A stretch of 64,000 nucleotides of DNA from Streptomyces sp. HUAS 15-9. Lineage in GTDB: Bacteria > Actinomycetota > Actinomycetes > Streptomycetales > Streptomycetaceae. The notes beneath the pieces were generated by a model. It had not been told where the DNA came from. It did no database searches and worked only from the letters and a program-made list of their open reading frames with translations. The translations under genes and the position numbers were made by a program. Positions within the stretch are counted from its first letter, which is position 1. Every line of letters starts with the position of its first letter. The DNA is taken from contig NZ_CP106798.1 in NCBI RefSeq assembly GCF_025642155.1, positions 3,844,001 to 3,908,000 of the forward strand, written 5' to 3'. Of the stretch, positions 8,024-16,362 are shown piece by piece.

Positions 8024-10402
8024 CTACGTCGTACGGGCGGTGCCCGTCCCCTTCTCGGCGTCCAGGGCGTAGACACAGCGGTCCTTGCTGCACGCGTACA
8101 CGACCCCGTCCTTCACGACGGGCGATCCGGTGATCTCGCCGCCGGTCGCCAGCTTCCAGCGCAGGCGGCCGTCGTCGGCCTTGAGGGTGTAGAGCAGGTG
8201 GTCGGTGGAGCCGAAGTGGATACGGCCCTCGGCGACCGCGGGGGCGCCGACGATGTCGCCGCCCGACTGGAAGCGCCACTTGGGCGTGCCCGTGACCGCG
8301 TCGAGCGTGTACAGGCCCTTGCCGCTGCCGACGTGGACATGGCCCGCGGCCACCAGGACCGGCTCGATGGAGGCGCGGGACTCGGTGGCGATGCGCCAGC
8401 GGTCGCGGCCGTCGGTGGCGTCGAGGGCGTACACGGTGCCGAGGTAGTCGGCGAGGTAGATGCCGCCGCCGGTGACCGCGGGGCCGGGGACGAAGGTGGG
8501 CGCGCAGAGGAAGACCGCGGGGGCCTCGAAGTGCCAGCGCACCATGCCGCTCGCCACCTCGATGGCCAGGACTCTGGAACCGGCCGAGACATAGAGGTAG
8601 CCGTCGGACGCCTGGGTGAGCCGGACCGGGACCCCGCCGCAGGACGCGGCGTCGCCGATCGGGTACGACCAGCGCTCCTCGCCGGTGCGGGCCTCCAGGG
8701 CGCGCAGCCGGGCGTCCTGCCAGACGTAGACCGTGCCTTCGTGGACGGCGGGTCCGGCCTCGGGGGACTCGAAGTCGGTCTGGCAGCCGGTGATCTCCCA
8801 GAGCTTCTGCCCGTTGGAGGCCTCCCATGCCTGCACGCCGCCGCCGCGGGTGCCGGTGACGACCGTGCCCCGGTCGGCGTGCAGGGAGTACACCCAGGCC
8901 TCGGTGGACAGCCGCCACAGATCGGCACCCTCGCGGGCCTCCAGGGCGAACAGGGTGGGGCCGTCGGAGGCGTGGATACGGCCGTCCGCGACCGCCATCG
9001 ACCAGGCCACGTCGCGGGTCTTGAAGCGGCGCCGGCCGGTGGCCACGTCCAGGGCGTGCACCTCGAAGGAGGTGACGTAGACGAGGTCGCCGTCGACGGA
9101 CGGGGTGCCCCAGACGTCGTTGGACATGCGGAAGCGCCAGGGGCGCCAGCCGGACGCCGTCTCTGGGGGTACAGCCGGGGGCGCCGGTACGGCCGGGCCT
9201 ACGGCAGGGTCTGTGCCGTTGACGCCGGGGCGGGGGCGGGACCAGTTGGCGACCAGGCCGGCCTCCGGCGGGGTGCCTTGACGGCGGCGGCGCGGGCGTC
9301 GGCGACGCGCGGGCCGGGGCCGATGGGCACCTTGGCGCGTAGCCAGCTGGACGGGACCGGCGTCGGGGCCGCCGGCGGGCGCGCCGACCGGCACGGGCGG
9401 GGCCGCGATCAGCGGGTCGTGCGGCGGGGGGCGGCACCCCGGGCCCGTGTGCGGGTGCCGCGCCCCGGCCGCCGCTGCGCGGCCGGCGGGCGCGGGCTTG
9501 GCCGCCGGGCGGCCGCCGCGGCGGGACTCGATCAGGGCGACGGCCTTCTCGGGCAGCCACGCCGACGCCGTACCGCTGTCGTCGGAGCCGGAGCCGAAGA
9601 GGTGGGGGGCGAGCTGGGCCTGGAGGTCGGCGGGGTTGGGCCGGCCGGTGGCCTCCATCTGCATCAGGGACTCGATCAGCGGGCGCAGCTCGTCCGGGAG
9701 GCCCTCCAGGTCGGGGCCCTCGCGCAGCAGCATGAAGACGGTCTCGACGGGGTTGGCGCCGTGGAAGGGCGGGTGTCCGGTGGCGGCGAACACCAGCATC
9801 GAGCCGAGCGAGAAGACATCGCTCGCGCCGGTGACGCTGCGGGAGTCCTTCGCCTGCTCGGGAGACATATAGGCGGGTGTACCGACGGCCACGTTCGTCA
9901 TCGTCAAACGGGTGTTCGAGACGCCGGACGCGATACCGAAGTCGATGACGCGGGGACCGTCCTCGACGACGAGCACATTGGAGGGTTTGAGGTCCCGGTG
10001 GACCAGCCCGGCGCCGTGGATGGACTGCAGGGCCTCCGCCACGCCCGCCGCCAGCCAGCGCACCGCCTGGGCCGGGAGCGGCCCGCAGTCGTTCACTATT
10101 TCCTCGAGGGAGGGCGCGGGCACGTACGCGGTGGCCAGCCAGGGCACGGCGGCGCGCGGGTCGGCGTCCACGACCGCGGCCGTGTAGAAGCCGGAGACCG
10201 CGCGGGCCGCCTCCACCTCACGTGTGAAGCGGACGCGGAACAGCTGGTCCTCGGCGAGCTCGGTCCGGACCGTCTTGATCGCCACGCGCCGGCCGGACGC
10301 CGAGCGCGCGAGATAGACGAGCCCCATACCGCCGGCACCCAGCCGTCCCAGCACCTCGAACGGCCCGATCCGCCGCGGGTCGTGCTGCGTCAGCTGATCC
10401 AC
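8024..10402 (-). CDS. Ser/Thr protein kinase with C-terminal PQQ-type beta-propeller
   Basis: About 792 residues from GTG 10402, which has GGGGAGGTGG upstream. The Hanks-type kinase domain spans residues 10-270: LGRLGAGGMGLVYLA, VAIKTV, catalytic HRDLKPSNVLV, DFGIA and GTPAYMSPEQ. A Pro/Arg-rich linker follows, then from about residue 420 seven or so PQQ-like blades (VYALDATDGRDRWR, LYTLDAVTGTPKWRF, CVYALDAEKG). I see no transmembrane segment, so the propeller is probably cytoplasmic, unlike PknD-type receptors. In the linker, 9274-9333 reads better in another frame (see findings). Targets and ligand unknown. Confidence 0.9.
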   Translation of the reverse strand: MDQLTQHDPRRIGPFEVLGRLGAGGMGLVYLARSASGRRVAIKTVRTELAEDQLFRVRFTREVEAARAVSGFYTAAVVDADPRAAVPWLATAYVPAPSLEEIVNDCGPLPAQAVRWLAAGVAEALQSIHGAGLVHRDLKPSNVLVVEDGPRVIDFGIASGVSNTRLTMTNVAVGTPAYMSPEQAKDSRSVTGASDVFSLGSMLVFAATGHPPFHGANPVETVFMLLREGPDLEGLPDELRPLIESLMQMEATGRPNPADLQAQLAPHLFGSGSDDSGTASAWLPEKAVALIESRRGGRPAAKPAPAGRAAAAGARHPHTGPGCRPPPHDPLIAAPPVPVGAPAGGPDAGPVQLATRQGAHRPRPARRRRPRRRRQGTPPEAGLVANWSRPRPGVNGTDPAVGPAVPAPPAVPPETASGWRPWRFRMSNDVWGTPSVDGDLVYVTSFEVHALDVATGRRRFKTRDVAWSMAVADGRIHASDGPTLFALEAREGADLWRLSTEAWVYSLHADRGTVVTGTRGGGVQAWEASNGQKLWEITGCQTDFESPEAGPAVHEGTVYVWQDARLRALEARTGEERWSYPIGDAASCGGVPVRLTQASDGYLYVSAGSRVLAIEVASGMVRWHFEAPAVFLCAPTFVPGPAVTGGGIYLADYLGTVYALDATDGRDRWRIATESRASIEPVLVAAGHVHVGSGKGLYTLDAVTGTPKWRFQSGGDIVGAPAVAEGRIHFGSTDHLLYTLKADDGRLRWKLATGGEITGSPVVKDGVVYACSKDRCVYALDAEKGTGTARTT

Positions 10403-10550
10403 CACTTGCCTGCCACCTCCCCGTACGGGCCACGTCACCCACATATGTACGCGACCCCGTGCAGCGTCTCACCACCGCACCGCCGTGGCGGCACGCACCC
10501 CGATTCTTCCTGGCCCGGACGCAGGTTGCGAACCCGGTGATAAATCGGGG

Positions 10551-10571
10551 TGTCTCGTGATAAGCGAGACA
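10551..10571. terminator. 7-bp hairpin downstream of the VOC gene
   Basis: TGTCTCG at 10551-10557 pairs with CGAGACA at 10565-10571 around TGATAAG, two bases beyond the stop of the leftward gene at 10574. Position suggests a weak terminator between two co-directional genes, the VOC gene and the kinase. Confidence 0.5.
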
Positions 10572-10573
10572 TT

Positions 10574-11305
10574 TCAGCGCCGCAACAGCGCGAACGACGC
10601 CCCCTGATTGTCCGTGACGACAGTCACTGTGCCGTACGACGTCTCGAATGGCGGAGCCTGCACCCGCCCGCCGAGCCGCCGCACCGCCTCCACCGAGTCC
10701 TCCATGTCCTCCACCCCGAAGTGGACGAGGAAGTGCGGCGGCATCTCGGCCGGGAAGACGTCGGAGACGGGGGCGCGGCCGAAGTCGGCCTCGGTGTCCG
10801 AGCCGAACAGGGCGTCGTGGAAGAGGTCGGCGTAGAAGTCGTTGGCCGCCTCGGTGTCACGGGTGTACAGCTGGGCCCAGCCGAAGGTGCCCGGCGTGTG
10901 CCGCTCCCCGAAGCCGTTGTGGCTGCCCGGCTGCCACAGCCCGAAGACGGCGCCCTCGGGGTCGGTGGCGAGGGCGGCCGTGCCCAGGTCGTCGACCGGC
11001 GTCGGCGCCGTGACCACCTGGCCGCCGGCCGCGAGGATCCGCCGGCACAGCGCCCGCGCGTTCGGCGTCGCGAAGTACACCGTCCAGACGGTGGGCATAC
11101 GGCCGTCCGTCTTGTGCGCGAGCGCGGCGACGGGCGAGCCGTCCTTGCGGGCCCATACGGCGGAGTCGTACTCCGTGGCGTCCTCCTCGAAGGTCCACCC
11201 GAAGAGCTCACCGTAGAACCGCTTCCCCGCCTCCACGTCGGGAAGCTGCGCGTCCAGCCAGCACGGGACGCCCTCTCCGTACACCGATGCCCTGTTTTCG
11301 GCCAT
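10574..11305 (-). CDS. Two-domain VOC (glyoxalase/bleomycin-resistance fold) protein
   Basis: 243 residues made of two vicinal-oxygen-chelate modules. The first runs from VPCWLDAQLPDVEAGKRFYG to PEGAVFGLWQPG, the second from FGWAQLYTRDTEAANDFYAD to DNQGASFALLRR. The motifs RFYGELFGW and DFYADLFH are typical of the start of each module. Proteins of this type bind metal or small hydrophobic ligands and include hydroxylases and resistance proteins; the Glu/His metal ligands are not fully conserved here. It is divergent from the TetR gene at 11428 with a 122-bp gap, so the regulator might control it. Confidence 0.8.
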   Translation of the reverse strand: MAENRASVYGEGVPCWLDAQLPDVEAGKRFYGELFGWTFEEDATEYDSAVWARKDGSPVAALAHKTDGRMPTVWTVYFATPNARALCRRILAAGGQVVTAPTPVDDLGTAALATDPEGAVFGLWQPGSHNGFGERHTPGTFGWAQLYTRDTEAANDFYADLFHDALFGSDTEADFGRAPVSDVFPAEMPPHFLVHFGVEDMEDSVEAVRRLGGRVQAPPFETSYGTVTVVTDNQGASFALLRR

Positions 11306-11427
11306 GCCGCCAAAGTAGCGGCGCCGCGCGCACCCCGCAGACCAGGCACACCACTCTCCGTACCCCCATGCACCCCATTTGCAGTCGGCCGAATCGCGCT
11401 CCCATCACCCCTCGGTAAGCTGACGGC

Positions 11428-12075
11428 ATGACAGGACAAGTGCGTACCGTCGACGGCCGCGTGGCCGGTCGACGTGGGCAGGCGACCCGGCAGAAGCTGC
11501 TCGACTGCCTCAGCGAGATGCTCAGCTCCTCCCCCTACCGGGACGTCAAGGTCATCGATGTCGCCCGGAAGGCGGGCACTTCGCCCGCGACCTTCTACCA
11601 GTACTTCCCGGACGTCGAGGGCGCCGTCCTGGAGATCGCCGAGCATATGGCCGCCGAGGGCGCCGGGTTGACCGCGCTGCTCGAAGGGCGTTCCTGGGTC
11701 GGCAAGGCAGGCTGGCAGACCGCCCAGGAACTGGTCGACGGATTCCTGGAGTTCTGGCGCAGGAACGACGCGATCCTGCGCGTCGTCGACCTCGGCGCGG
11801 CCGAAGGGGACAAGCGGTTCTACAAGATCCGCATGAAGATCCTGAATTCGGTGAACAACTCCCTTTCGGACTCCATTGCCGAACTCCAGTCCAAGGGCAG
11901 GATCGACAAGGACGTGAACCCGGCGGCGGTCGCGGGCTCGCTGGTCGCGATGCTCGCGGCGGTGGCCGCGCACCAGAAGGGCTTCCAGACCTGGGGCGTC
12001 AAACAGGCCGAACTAAAGCCGAATCTGGCGCTGTTGGTGCACCTGGGCGTGACCGGCAAGAAGCCGACGAAGTAG
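11428..12075 (+). CDS. TetR-family transcriptional regulator
   Basis: 215 residues. The N-terminal helix-turn-helix at residues 15-60 is clear: RQKLLDCLSEML, VKVIDVARKAGTSPATFYQYFPDVEGAVLEI. The long C-terminal ligand-binding domain is helical (ELVDGFLEFWRRNDAILRVVDLG) and ends in a Lys-rich tail. It stands alone, divergent from the VOC gene. None of the CTGAC-N5-GTCAG palindromes lies in its own promoter region, so it is not the obvious repressor of the catabolic regulon in this window, though that cannot be excluded. Confidence 0.9.
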   Translation: MTGQVRTVDGRVAGRRGQATRQKLLDCLSEMLSSSPYRDVKVIDVARKAGTSPATFYQYFPDVEGAVLEIAEHMAAEGAGLTALLEGRSWVGKAGWQTAQELVDGFLEFWRRNDAILRVVDLGAAEGDKRFYKIRMKILNSVNNSLSDSIAELQSKGRIDKDVNPAAVAGSLVAMLAAVAAHQKGFQTWGVKQAELKPNLALLVHLGVTGKKPTK

Positions 12076-12121
12076 CCCCGCACACCAGCGGACCACATTC
12101 CACGGCCCCACGTCCTGTCTG

Positions 12122-12157
12122 GCGGGCGGCAGTTCACACCGGTGAGCTGCCGCCCGC
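12122..12157. terminator. Bidirectional terminator hairpin
   Basis: GCGGGCGGCAG at 12122-12132 pairs perfectly with CTGCCGCCCGC at 12147-12157, and the 14-nt loop has a further TCAC/GTGA stem. It sits between the convergent TetR and Lrp genes. Confidence 0.8.
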
Positions 12158-12171
12158 GCCGCTAGGCCCTT

Positions 12172-12624
12172 CTAAGCGGGCAGCGGCCGGTCACGCACCA
12201 CGTGCTTCATCACCAGCGTGGACGTCAGCCGCTGCACGCCCGGCAGCGTCGCCAGCCGCTCGTCGTACAGCCGCTGGAAGGCGGCGAGGTCGGCGGTGGC
12301 CACCCGCAGCAGATAGTCCGGCTCGCCGAACAGCCGCTGTGCGTCGAGCACGTACTCCACCTCGCTCACCGCCCGCTCGAACTCGGCGACCGTGTCCCGG
12401 TCCTCCTGCCGCATGGACACGAAGACCAGCGCCTCGAAGTTCAGCCCGAGGGCGGCCGGGTCCACGACCGCCCGGTACCCCTGGATGGCCCCCGACCGCT
12501 CCAGCTCACGCAGCCGCCGATGGCACGGCGAGACGCTCAGCCGCACCCGCGCGGCCAGCTCGGTCACGGTCAGCCGCCCGTCCTGCTGGAGCTCGGCAAG
12601 GATTTTCTGGTCCACGTCATCCAT
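12172..12624 (-). CDS. Lrp/AsnC-family transcriptional regulator
   Basis: 150 residues from ATG 12624; longer upstream readings have no ribosome site and pass through the promoter region. The N-terminal winged helix begins MDDVDQKILAELQQDGR and includes TELAARVRLSVSPCHRRLREL. The C-terminal RAM (amino-acid-binding) domain follows, with GYRAVVDPAALG and GEPDYLLRVATADLAAFQRL. It is divergent from a LysE-type exporter at 12707, the classical Lrp/LysE pairing in which the regulator senses an amino acid and induces its export. Confidence 0.92.
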   Translation of the reverse strand: MDDVDQKILAELQQDGRLTVTELAARVRLSVSPCHRRLRELERSGAIQGYRAVVDPAALGLNFEALVFVSMRQEDRDTVAEFERAVSEVEYVLDAQRLFGEPDYLLRVATADLAAFQRLYDERLATLPGVQRLTSTLVMKHVVRDRPLPA

Positions 12625-12633
12625 GAAGAAGAT

Positions 12634-12647
12634 ATTTGCGCAGAAAT
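12634..12647. promoter_or_regulatory. AT-rich near-palindrome in the lrp/lysE intergenic region
   Basis: ATTTGCGCAGAAAT lies between the divergent Lrp and LysE starts, 60 bases before the latter. Its composition (A/T flanks, TGCGCA centre) is typical of Lrp/AsnC sites. Inferred from position and symmetry only. Confidence 0.4.
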
Positions 12648-12706
12648 CGCGATCATGAGCAAACTTCGGCAACACTTTCGGGCCATTCACGCCTAATGTC
12701 CCTACC

Positions 12707-13333
12707 ATGGATGCGGGAGCGTTGATTTCTTTCCTGGCCCTGGACCTGCTGCTGGTCTGCGTGCCGGGCGCCGACTGGGCCTATGTGATCGCGGCGGGCC
12801 TGCGCGGCCGCTCGGTGCTGAGCGCGGTGTCCGGCCTGGTCGCCGGGTACGCGCTGCACACGACACTGGCCGCGGCGGGCCTCGCCGTCCTGGTCGCGGG
12901 CTCGCCCCAGCTGCTCACGGCACTCACGGTGGCCGGCGCCGGATACCTGGTCCGGCTGGGCTGGAACGTACTGCGCAGGCCGGCGGCGCCCGAAGCGGCG
13001 ACAACGAACGGGCCGGACACCCGCACCTCCCGCGTCTTCCTGCGCGGCACCACGATCAGCGGCCTCAACCCCAAGGGCCTGCTGCTCTACCTCTCCGTCC
13101 TCCCCCAGTTCCTCACCCTCAGGGGCGCCCACCTGCCCGTACCCGTTCAGACGGCCACCCTGGGCCTCCTCCACATGGCCTGCTGCGCCGTCGTGTACCT
13201 GACCGTCGGCACCCTGTCCCGCGCCCTGCTCTCCGCCCGCCCCACGGCCGCCCGCGCGGTGACCCGCACCTCGGGGGCGGCAATGCTCGGAATCGGCGCG
13301 TTCCTGCTGGTCGAGCGGCTGGCGACGCTGTGA
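12707..13333 (+). CDS. LysE/RhtB-family amino-acid exporter
   Basis: 208 residues with about six hydrophobic segments. The LysE hallmark PGADWAYVIAAGLRGR appears near residue 20, as does GLNPKGLLLYLSVLPQF near residue 122, the conserved NPK motif in the third to fourth helix region. It exports amino acids or their derivatives across the cytoplasmic membrane. Divergent from an Lrp-type regulator, which probably activates it. The substrate cannot be told from the sequence. Confidence 0.92.
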   Translation: MDAGALISFLALDLLLVCVPGADWAYVIAAGLRGRSVLSAVSGLVAGYALHTTLAAAGLAVLVAGSPQLLTALTVAGAGYLVRLGWNVLRRPAAPEAATTNGPDTRTSRVFLRGTTISGLNPKGLLLYLSVLPQFLTLRGAHLPVPVQTATLGLLHMACCAVVYLTVGTLSRALLSARPTAARAVTRTSGAAMLGIGAFLLVERLATL

Positions 13334-13345
13334 AAGCTGTGAGGA

Positions 13346-13822
13346 CTACCTCCGTACGATCCTGAAGATCCGGATCTCCCGCTCCACCCGTGCCTGGTAC
13401 GTCGCATACGGCGGCCAGAACACCAGCAGCGCCTTCCAGACCGCCGCCCGCTCCTCACCCCCGAGGAGCCGGGCCGTGACGGGGATGTCCTCACCCTTCC
13501 AGCTCACCGTGGCATCGGGATGCGCGAGCAGGTTGTGGGTCCAGGCGGGATGGTCGGTCCGCCCGAAGTTGGACCCGACGAGGATCCAGCCGCGCCCGCC
13601 CTCCTCCGGCATACAGGCCAGCGGAGTACGGCGCGGCAGCCCACTGCGGGCACCGGTGGACGTCAGCACCACACCGGGCAGCAACTGTGCGCTGAGCAGC
13701 ACCTTGCCCCGGGTGACCCGGTGGACGGCCCGGTCGAGCACGGGAATGACATGCGGGGCGACTTTCGCGAAGCCCCGCGTGGAGGACACCTTCTGCACCA
13801 GACGCACACCCGGACCGGCCAT
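13346..13822 (-). CDS. F420-dependent nitroreductase-family (Ddn/FDOR-type) protein
   Basis: 158 residues. A split beta-barrel of the deazaflavin-dependent nitroreductase family is indicated by LLTSTGARSG-like VVLTSTGARSGLPRRTPLA, then WILVGSNFGRTDHPAWTHNLLAHPDATV and VTARLLGGEER. These proteins use reduced coenzyme F420 to reduce quinones, enones or nitro compounds. Its start codon overlaps the stop of the acyl-CoA dehydrogenase (ATGA), so the two are co-translated from a promoter with a regulon operator. A role in reducing a double bond of the CoA substrate or in recycling electrons is an inference. Confidence 0.88.
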   Translation of the reverse strand: MAGPGVRLVQKVSSTRGFAKVAPHVIPVLDRAVHRVTRGKVLLSAQLLPGVVLTSTGARSGLPRRTPLACMPEEGGRGWILVGSNFGRTDHPAWTHNLLAHPDATVSWKGEDIPVTARLLGGEERAAVWKALLVFWPPYATYQARVEREIRIFRIVRR

Positions 13823-15012
13823 CAGACTGCCACCTCCCCCCGCTCGAAGAGCCGCGCCGAGTCGGCCGCGCGGGCACGCAGCCGGTGGACCGACCCGAAC
13901 AGCAGCTCGTCCCCGGCGGCCCGCTTGAAGTACAGATGAGCCTCGTGCTCCCAGGTGAACCCGATCCCGCCGTGCAGCTGGATCCCCTCACCGGCGGCCG
14001 TCCGGAGCGCCTCCAGGGCCTGCGCGAGAGCGAGCCCGCCCACCCGCTCACCGCCCCGGACGGCCGTGGCCCAGGCCGCGTAGTAGGCCGCCGAGCGCGC
14101 CGCCTGCACCTGCACATACACATCGGCCAACCGGTGCTTCACGGCCTGGAAGGACCCGATCAGCCGCCCGAACTGCTCCCGCTGCTTCACGTGATCGACG
14201 GTCCGCTCCAGGGCCCGGTCGGCGGCCCCGACGGCCTCGGCGGCAAGCACCGCGGCGGCGGTGTCACCGAGGGCGGAAAGGGCACCGAGCACGTCGGAAT
14301 CGGCCGACCCGAGCAACCGGGCGTCGACGTCGCGCAGTTGTACGCGCCCCTGCGGCCGGGTGGCGTCAAGCGCGGTCTGCCGTACCCGCACCACCCCCGC
14401 CGCGTCCCCGTCCACCAGGAAGAGCAGGGTCCGCGACCGGGCGAACCCCCCGGTGTGGGCGGCCACGACCAACAGGCCGGCACTGTGCCCGTCGAGCACC
14501 TGCCCCACTTCCCCGTACAGCCGCCACCCATCCCCCGCCGGGCCGGCCTGCACACCCCCCGCACGGCCACCGCCGGCCCACTCCCCTCCGTTGTCGCCGG
14601 TCAAAGTCAGTACGGAGGCAAGGGCGTTGCCGGGCACGGCGAGGGTGGCGGTGAGCGCACCCGAGGCGAGCCGGGGCAGCAGGTCGGCGCGCTGGGCATC
14701 GGTCCCGAGGGCGAGGATCAGCGGCGCGGCGAGCACGGAGGTGGCGAGCAGCGGGGTCGGGGCCAGCGCGCGCCCCGTCTCCTCGCAGGCGAGGGCGAGC
14801 TCGGTGACCGAGCAGCCGACCCCGCCGTACGCCTCCGGGAGGGCCAGCCCCGGCAGGCCGAGCTGGTCGGCGAGGGCCGTCCACAGGACAGGGTCGTGCC
14901 CGGCGCCGGTGTCGAGGGCGGTGCGCAGTTCCTCCGGGCCGCAGCGTTTGTGGAGCAGTTCGCGCAGGGTGCGGCGGATCTCGTCCTGCTCGGCGGTGAG
15001 GCGCGTGTCCAT
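13822..15012 (-). CDS. Acyl-CoA dehydrogenase (FadE type, probable heteromer subunit)
   Basis: 396 residues. ACAD fold: N-terminal helices (TAEQDEIRRTLRELL), LPEAYGGVGCSVTELALACEE, C-terminal FAD-binding part REQFGRLIGSFQAVKHRLAD and LHGGIGFTWEHEAHLYFKRA. The middle strand region is divergent and lacks the CQGFSEPxAGSDL motif of the partner type, as in the beta subunits of mycobacterial alpha2beta2 sterol ACADs (ChsE family). No alpha-type gene is adjacent; candidates are at 47258 and 52626. It is the first gene of a leftward pair with the nitroreductase-like gene and has a regulon operator 34 bases upstream. Confidence 0.87.
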   Translation of the reverse strand: MDTRLTAEQDEIRRTLRELLHKRCGPEELRTALDTGAGHDPVLWTALADQLGLPGLALPEAYGGVGCSVTELALACEETGRALAPTPLLATSVLAAPLILALGTDAQRADLLPRLASGALTATLAVPGNALASVLTLTGDNGGEWAGGGRAGGVQAGPAGDGWRLYGEVGQVLDGHSAGLLVVAAHTGGFARSRTLLFLVDGDAAGVVRVRQTALDATRPQGRVQLRDVDARLLGSADSDVLGALSALGDTAAAVLAAEAVGAADRALERTVDHVKQREQFGRLIGSFQAVKHRLADVYVQVQAARSAAYYAAWATAVRGGERVGGLALAQALEALRTAAGEGIQLHGGIGFTWEHEAHLYFKRAAGDELLFGSVHRLRARAADSARLFERGEVAV

Positions 15013-15046
15013 GGCTGTTCCCTCCGGCCCGATCTGACCGCCCGAT

Positions 15047-15134
15047 CTGACGGGCCGTCATGTTAGGGCGAGGAGGCCGGGATGCCCAGAGAGACGACAC
15101 CTGCCACGCCGGACCGAATCTGATGTACCGTCAG
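15047..15134. promoter_or_regulatory. Two operator palindromes between acyl-CoA dehydrogenase and thiolase
   Basis: CTGACGGGCCGTCAT at 15047-15061 and CTGATGTACCGTCAG at 15120-15134. The second ends 4 bases before the ATG at 15139. Both fit the CTGAC-N5-GTCAG palindrome with one mismatch each and serve the divergent pair. Confidence 0.75.
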
Positions 15135-15138
15135 ATCC

Positions 15139-16314
15139 ATGTCACCAGGGAGCAGCAGGAAAGTGGCCGTGGTGGGCGTAGCCCTCTCCGACTGCGGCCG
15201 AGTGGACGAGGCCACCCCCTACGCCCTGCACGCCCAGGCGGCCCGCCGGGCCCTGGCGGACGCGGGCCTGGACCGCGCCCACGTGGACGGCTTCGCCTCG
15301 GCGGGACTGGGCACCCTGGCACCGGTGGAGGTGGCCGAGTACCTGGGCCTGCGCCCCACCTGGGTCGACTCCACCTCCGTAGGCGGCTCGACCTGGGAGG
15401 TCATGGCGGCGCACGCGGTGGACGCGATAGCGGCGGGCCACGCGAACGCCGTCCTGCTGGCCTACGGCTCGACGGCCCGCGCGGACATCCGGGCGGGCAG
15501 ACGCACGGGAAACCTGTCCTTCGGCGCCCGTGGACCACTCCAGTTCGAGGTCCCGTACGGCCACACGCTGATCGCGAAGTACGCGATGGCGGCCCGCCGC
15601 CACATGATCGAGTACGGCACGACGATCGAGCAGCTCGCGGAGGTGGCGGTACAGGCCAGGGCCAACGCGGCCCTGAACCCGAACGCCATGTTCCGCGCCC
15701 CCATCACCCCCGACGACGTCCTCACCGGCCCGCTGATCGCCGACCCCTTCACCAAGCTGCACTGCTGCATACGCTCCGACGGAGGCGCGGCGGTACTGCT
15801 GGCGGCGGAGGAATACGTACGGGACTGCAGAACCCCGCCGGTGTGGGTGCTCGGCACCGGAGAGCACGTCTCCCACGCGGCGATGTCCGAGTGGCCCGAC
15901 TTCACGGTGACACCGGCGGCGGTGAGCGGCCGGCTCGCCTTCGAGCGGGCGGGGGTGAACCCCGGGGAGATCGACTTCGCGGAGATCTACGACGCCTTCA
16001 CGTACATGACCCTGGTGACCCTGGAGGACCTGGGCTTCTGCGGAAAGGGAGAGGGCGGGGCGTTCGTGGAGAAGGGCCGGCTGCTGGTGCGGGGAGGGGA
16101 ACTGCCGGTGAACACGGACGGGGGTGGCCTGTCGGCCCAGCACCCAGGGATGCGGGGCCTGTTCCTGCTGGTGGAGGCGGTACGACAGCTGCGGGGGGAG
16201 GCCGGGGAGCGGCAAGTGCGGCGGGCGGGCGGCGAGTTGCCACGGCTCGGGGTGGCTTCGGGTACCGGAGGCTGGTTCTGCTCGTCGGGGACGGTGGTGC
16301 TGGGGCGGGGATGA
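15139..16314 (+). CDS. Thiolase-superfamily protein, lipid-transfer (Ltp) type
   Basis: 391 residues from ATG 15139; GTG 15163 with GGGAG upstream is an alternative that would start at VAVVGVALSDCG. Same family as the thiolase at 4977: QFEVPYGHTLIAKYAMAARR, LHCCIRSDGGAAVLL, EIYDAFTYMTLVTLEDLGF, GFCGKGEGGAF and VNTDGGGLSAQHPGMRG. No DUF35 gene follows, although most relatives need one; the orphan DUF35 gene at 22818 is regulated by the same palindrome and could supply it. Divergent from the acyl-CoA dehydrogenase at 13822. Confidence 0.85.
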   Translation: MSPGSSRKVAVVGVALSDCGRVDEATPYALHAQAARRALADAGLDRAHVDGFASAGLGTLAPVEVAEYLGLRPTWVDSTSVGGSTWEVMAAHAVDAIAAGHANAVLLAYGSTARADIRAGRRTGNLSFGARGPLQFEVPYGHTLIAKYAMAARRHMIEYGTTIEQLAEVAVQARANAALNPNAMFRAPITPDDVLTGPLIADPFTKLHCCIRSDGGAAVLLAAEEYVRDCRTPPVWVLGTGEHVSHAAMSEWPDFTVTPAAVSGRLAFERAGVNPGEIDFAEIYDAFTYMTLVTLEDLGFCGKGEGGAFVEKGRLLVRGGELPVNTDGGGLSAQHPGMRGLFLLVEAVRQLRGEAGERQVRRAGGELPRLGVASGTGGWFCSSGTVVLGRG

Positions 16315-16362
16315 GGCCGTGGGTACGGTTGATGGGCGGCCTGGTTCAGGGAGCGGCTCGGC

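Noticed and set aside
11428..12075. This TetR gene as repressor of the CTGAC-N5-GTCAG regulon
   Set aside because: No such palindrome lies in its promoter region and its neighbours are unrelated to the pathway; there is no positive evidence for the link.
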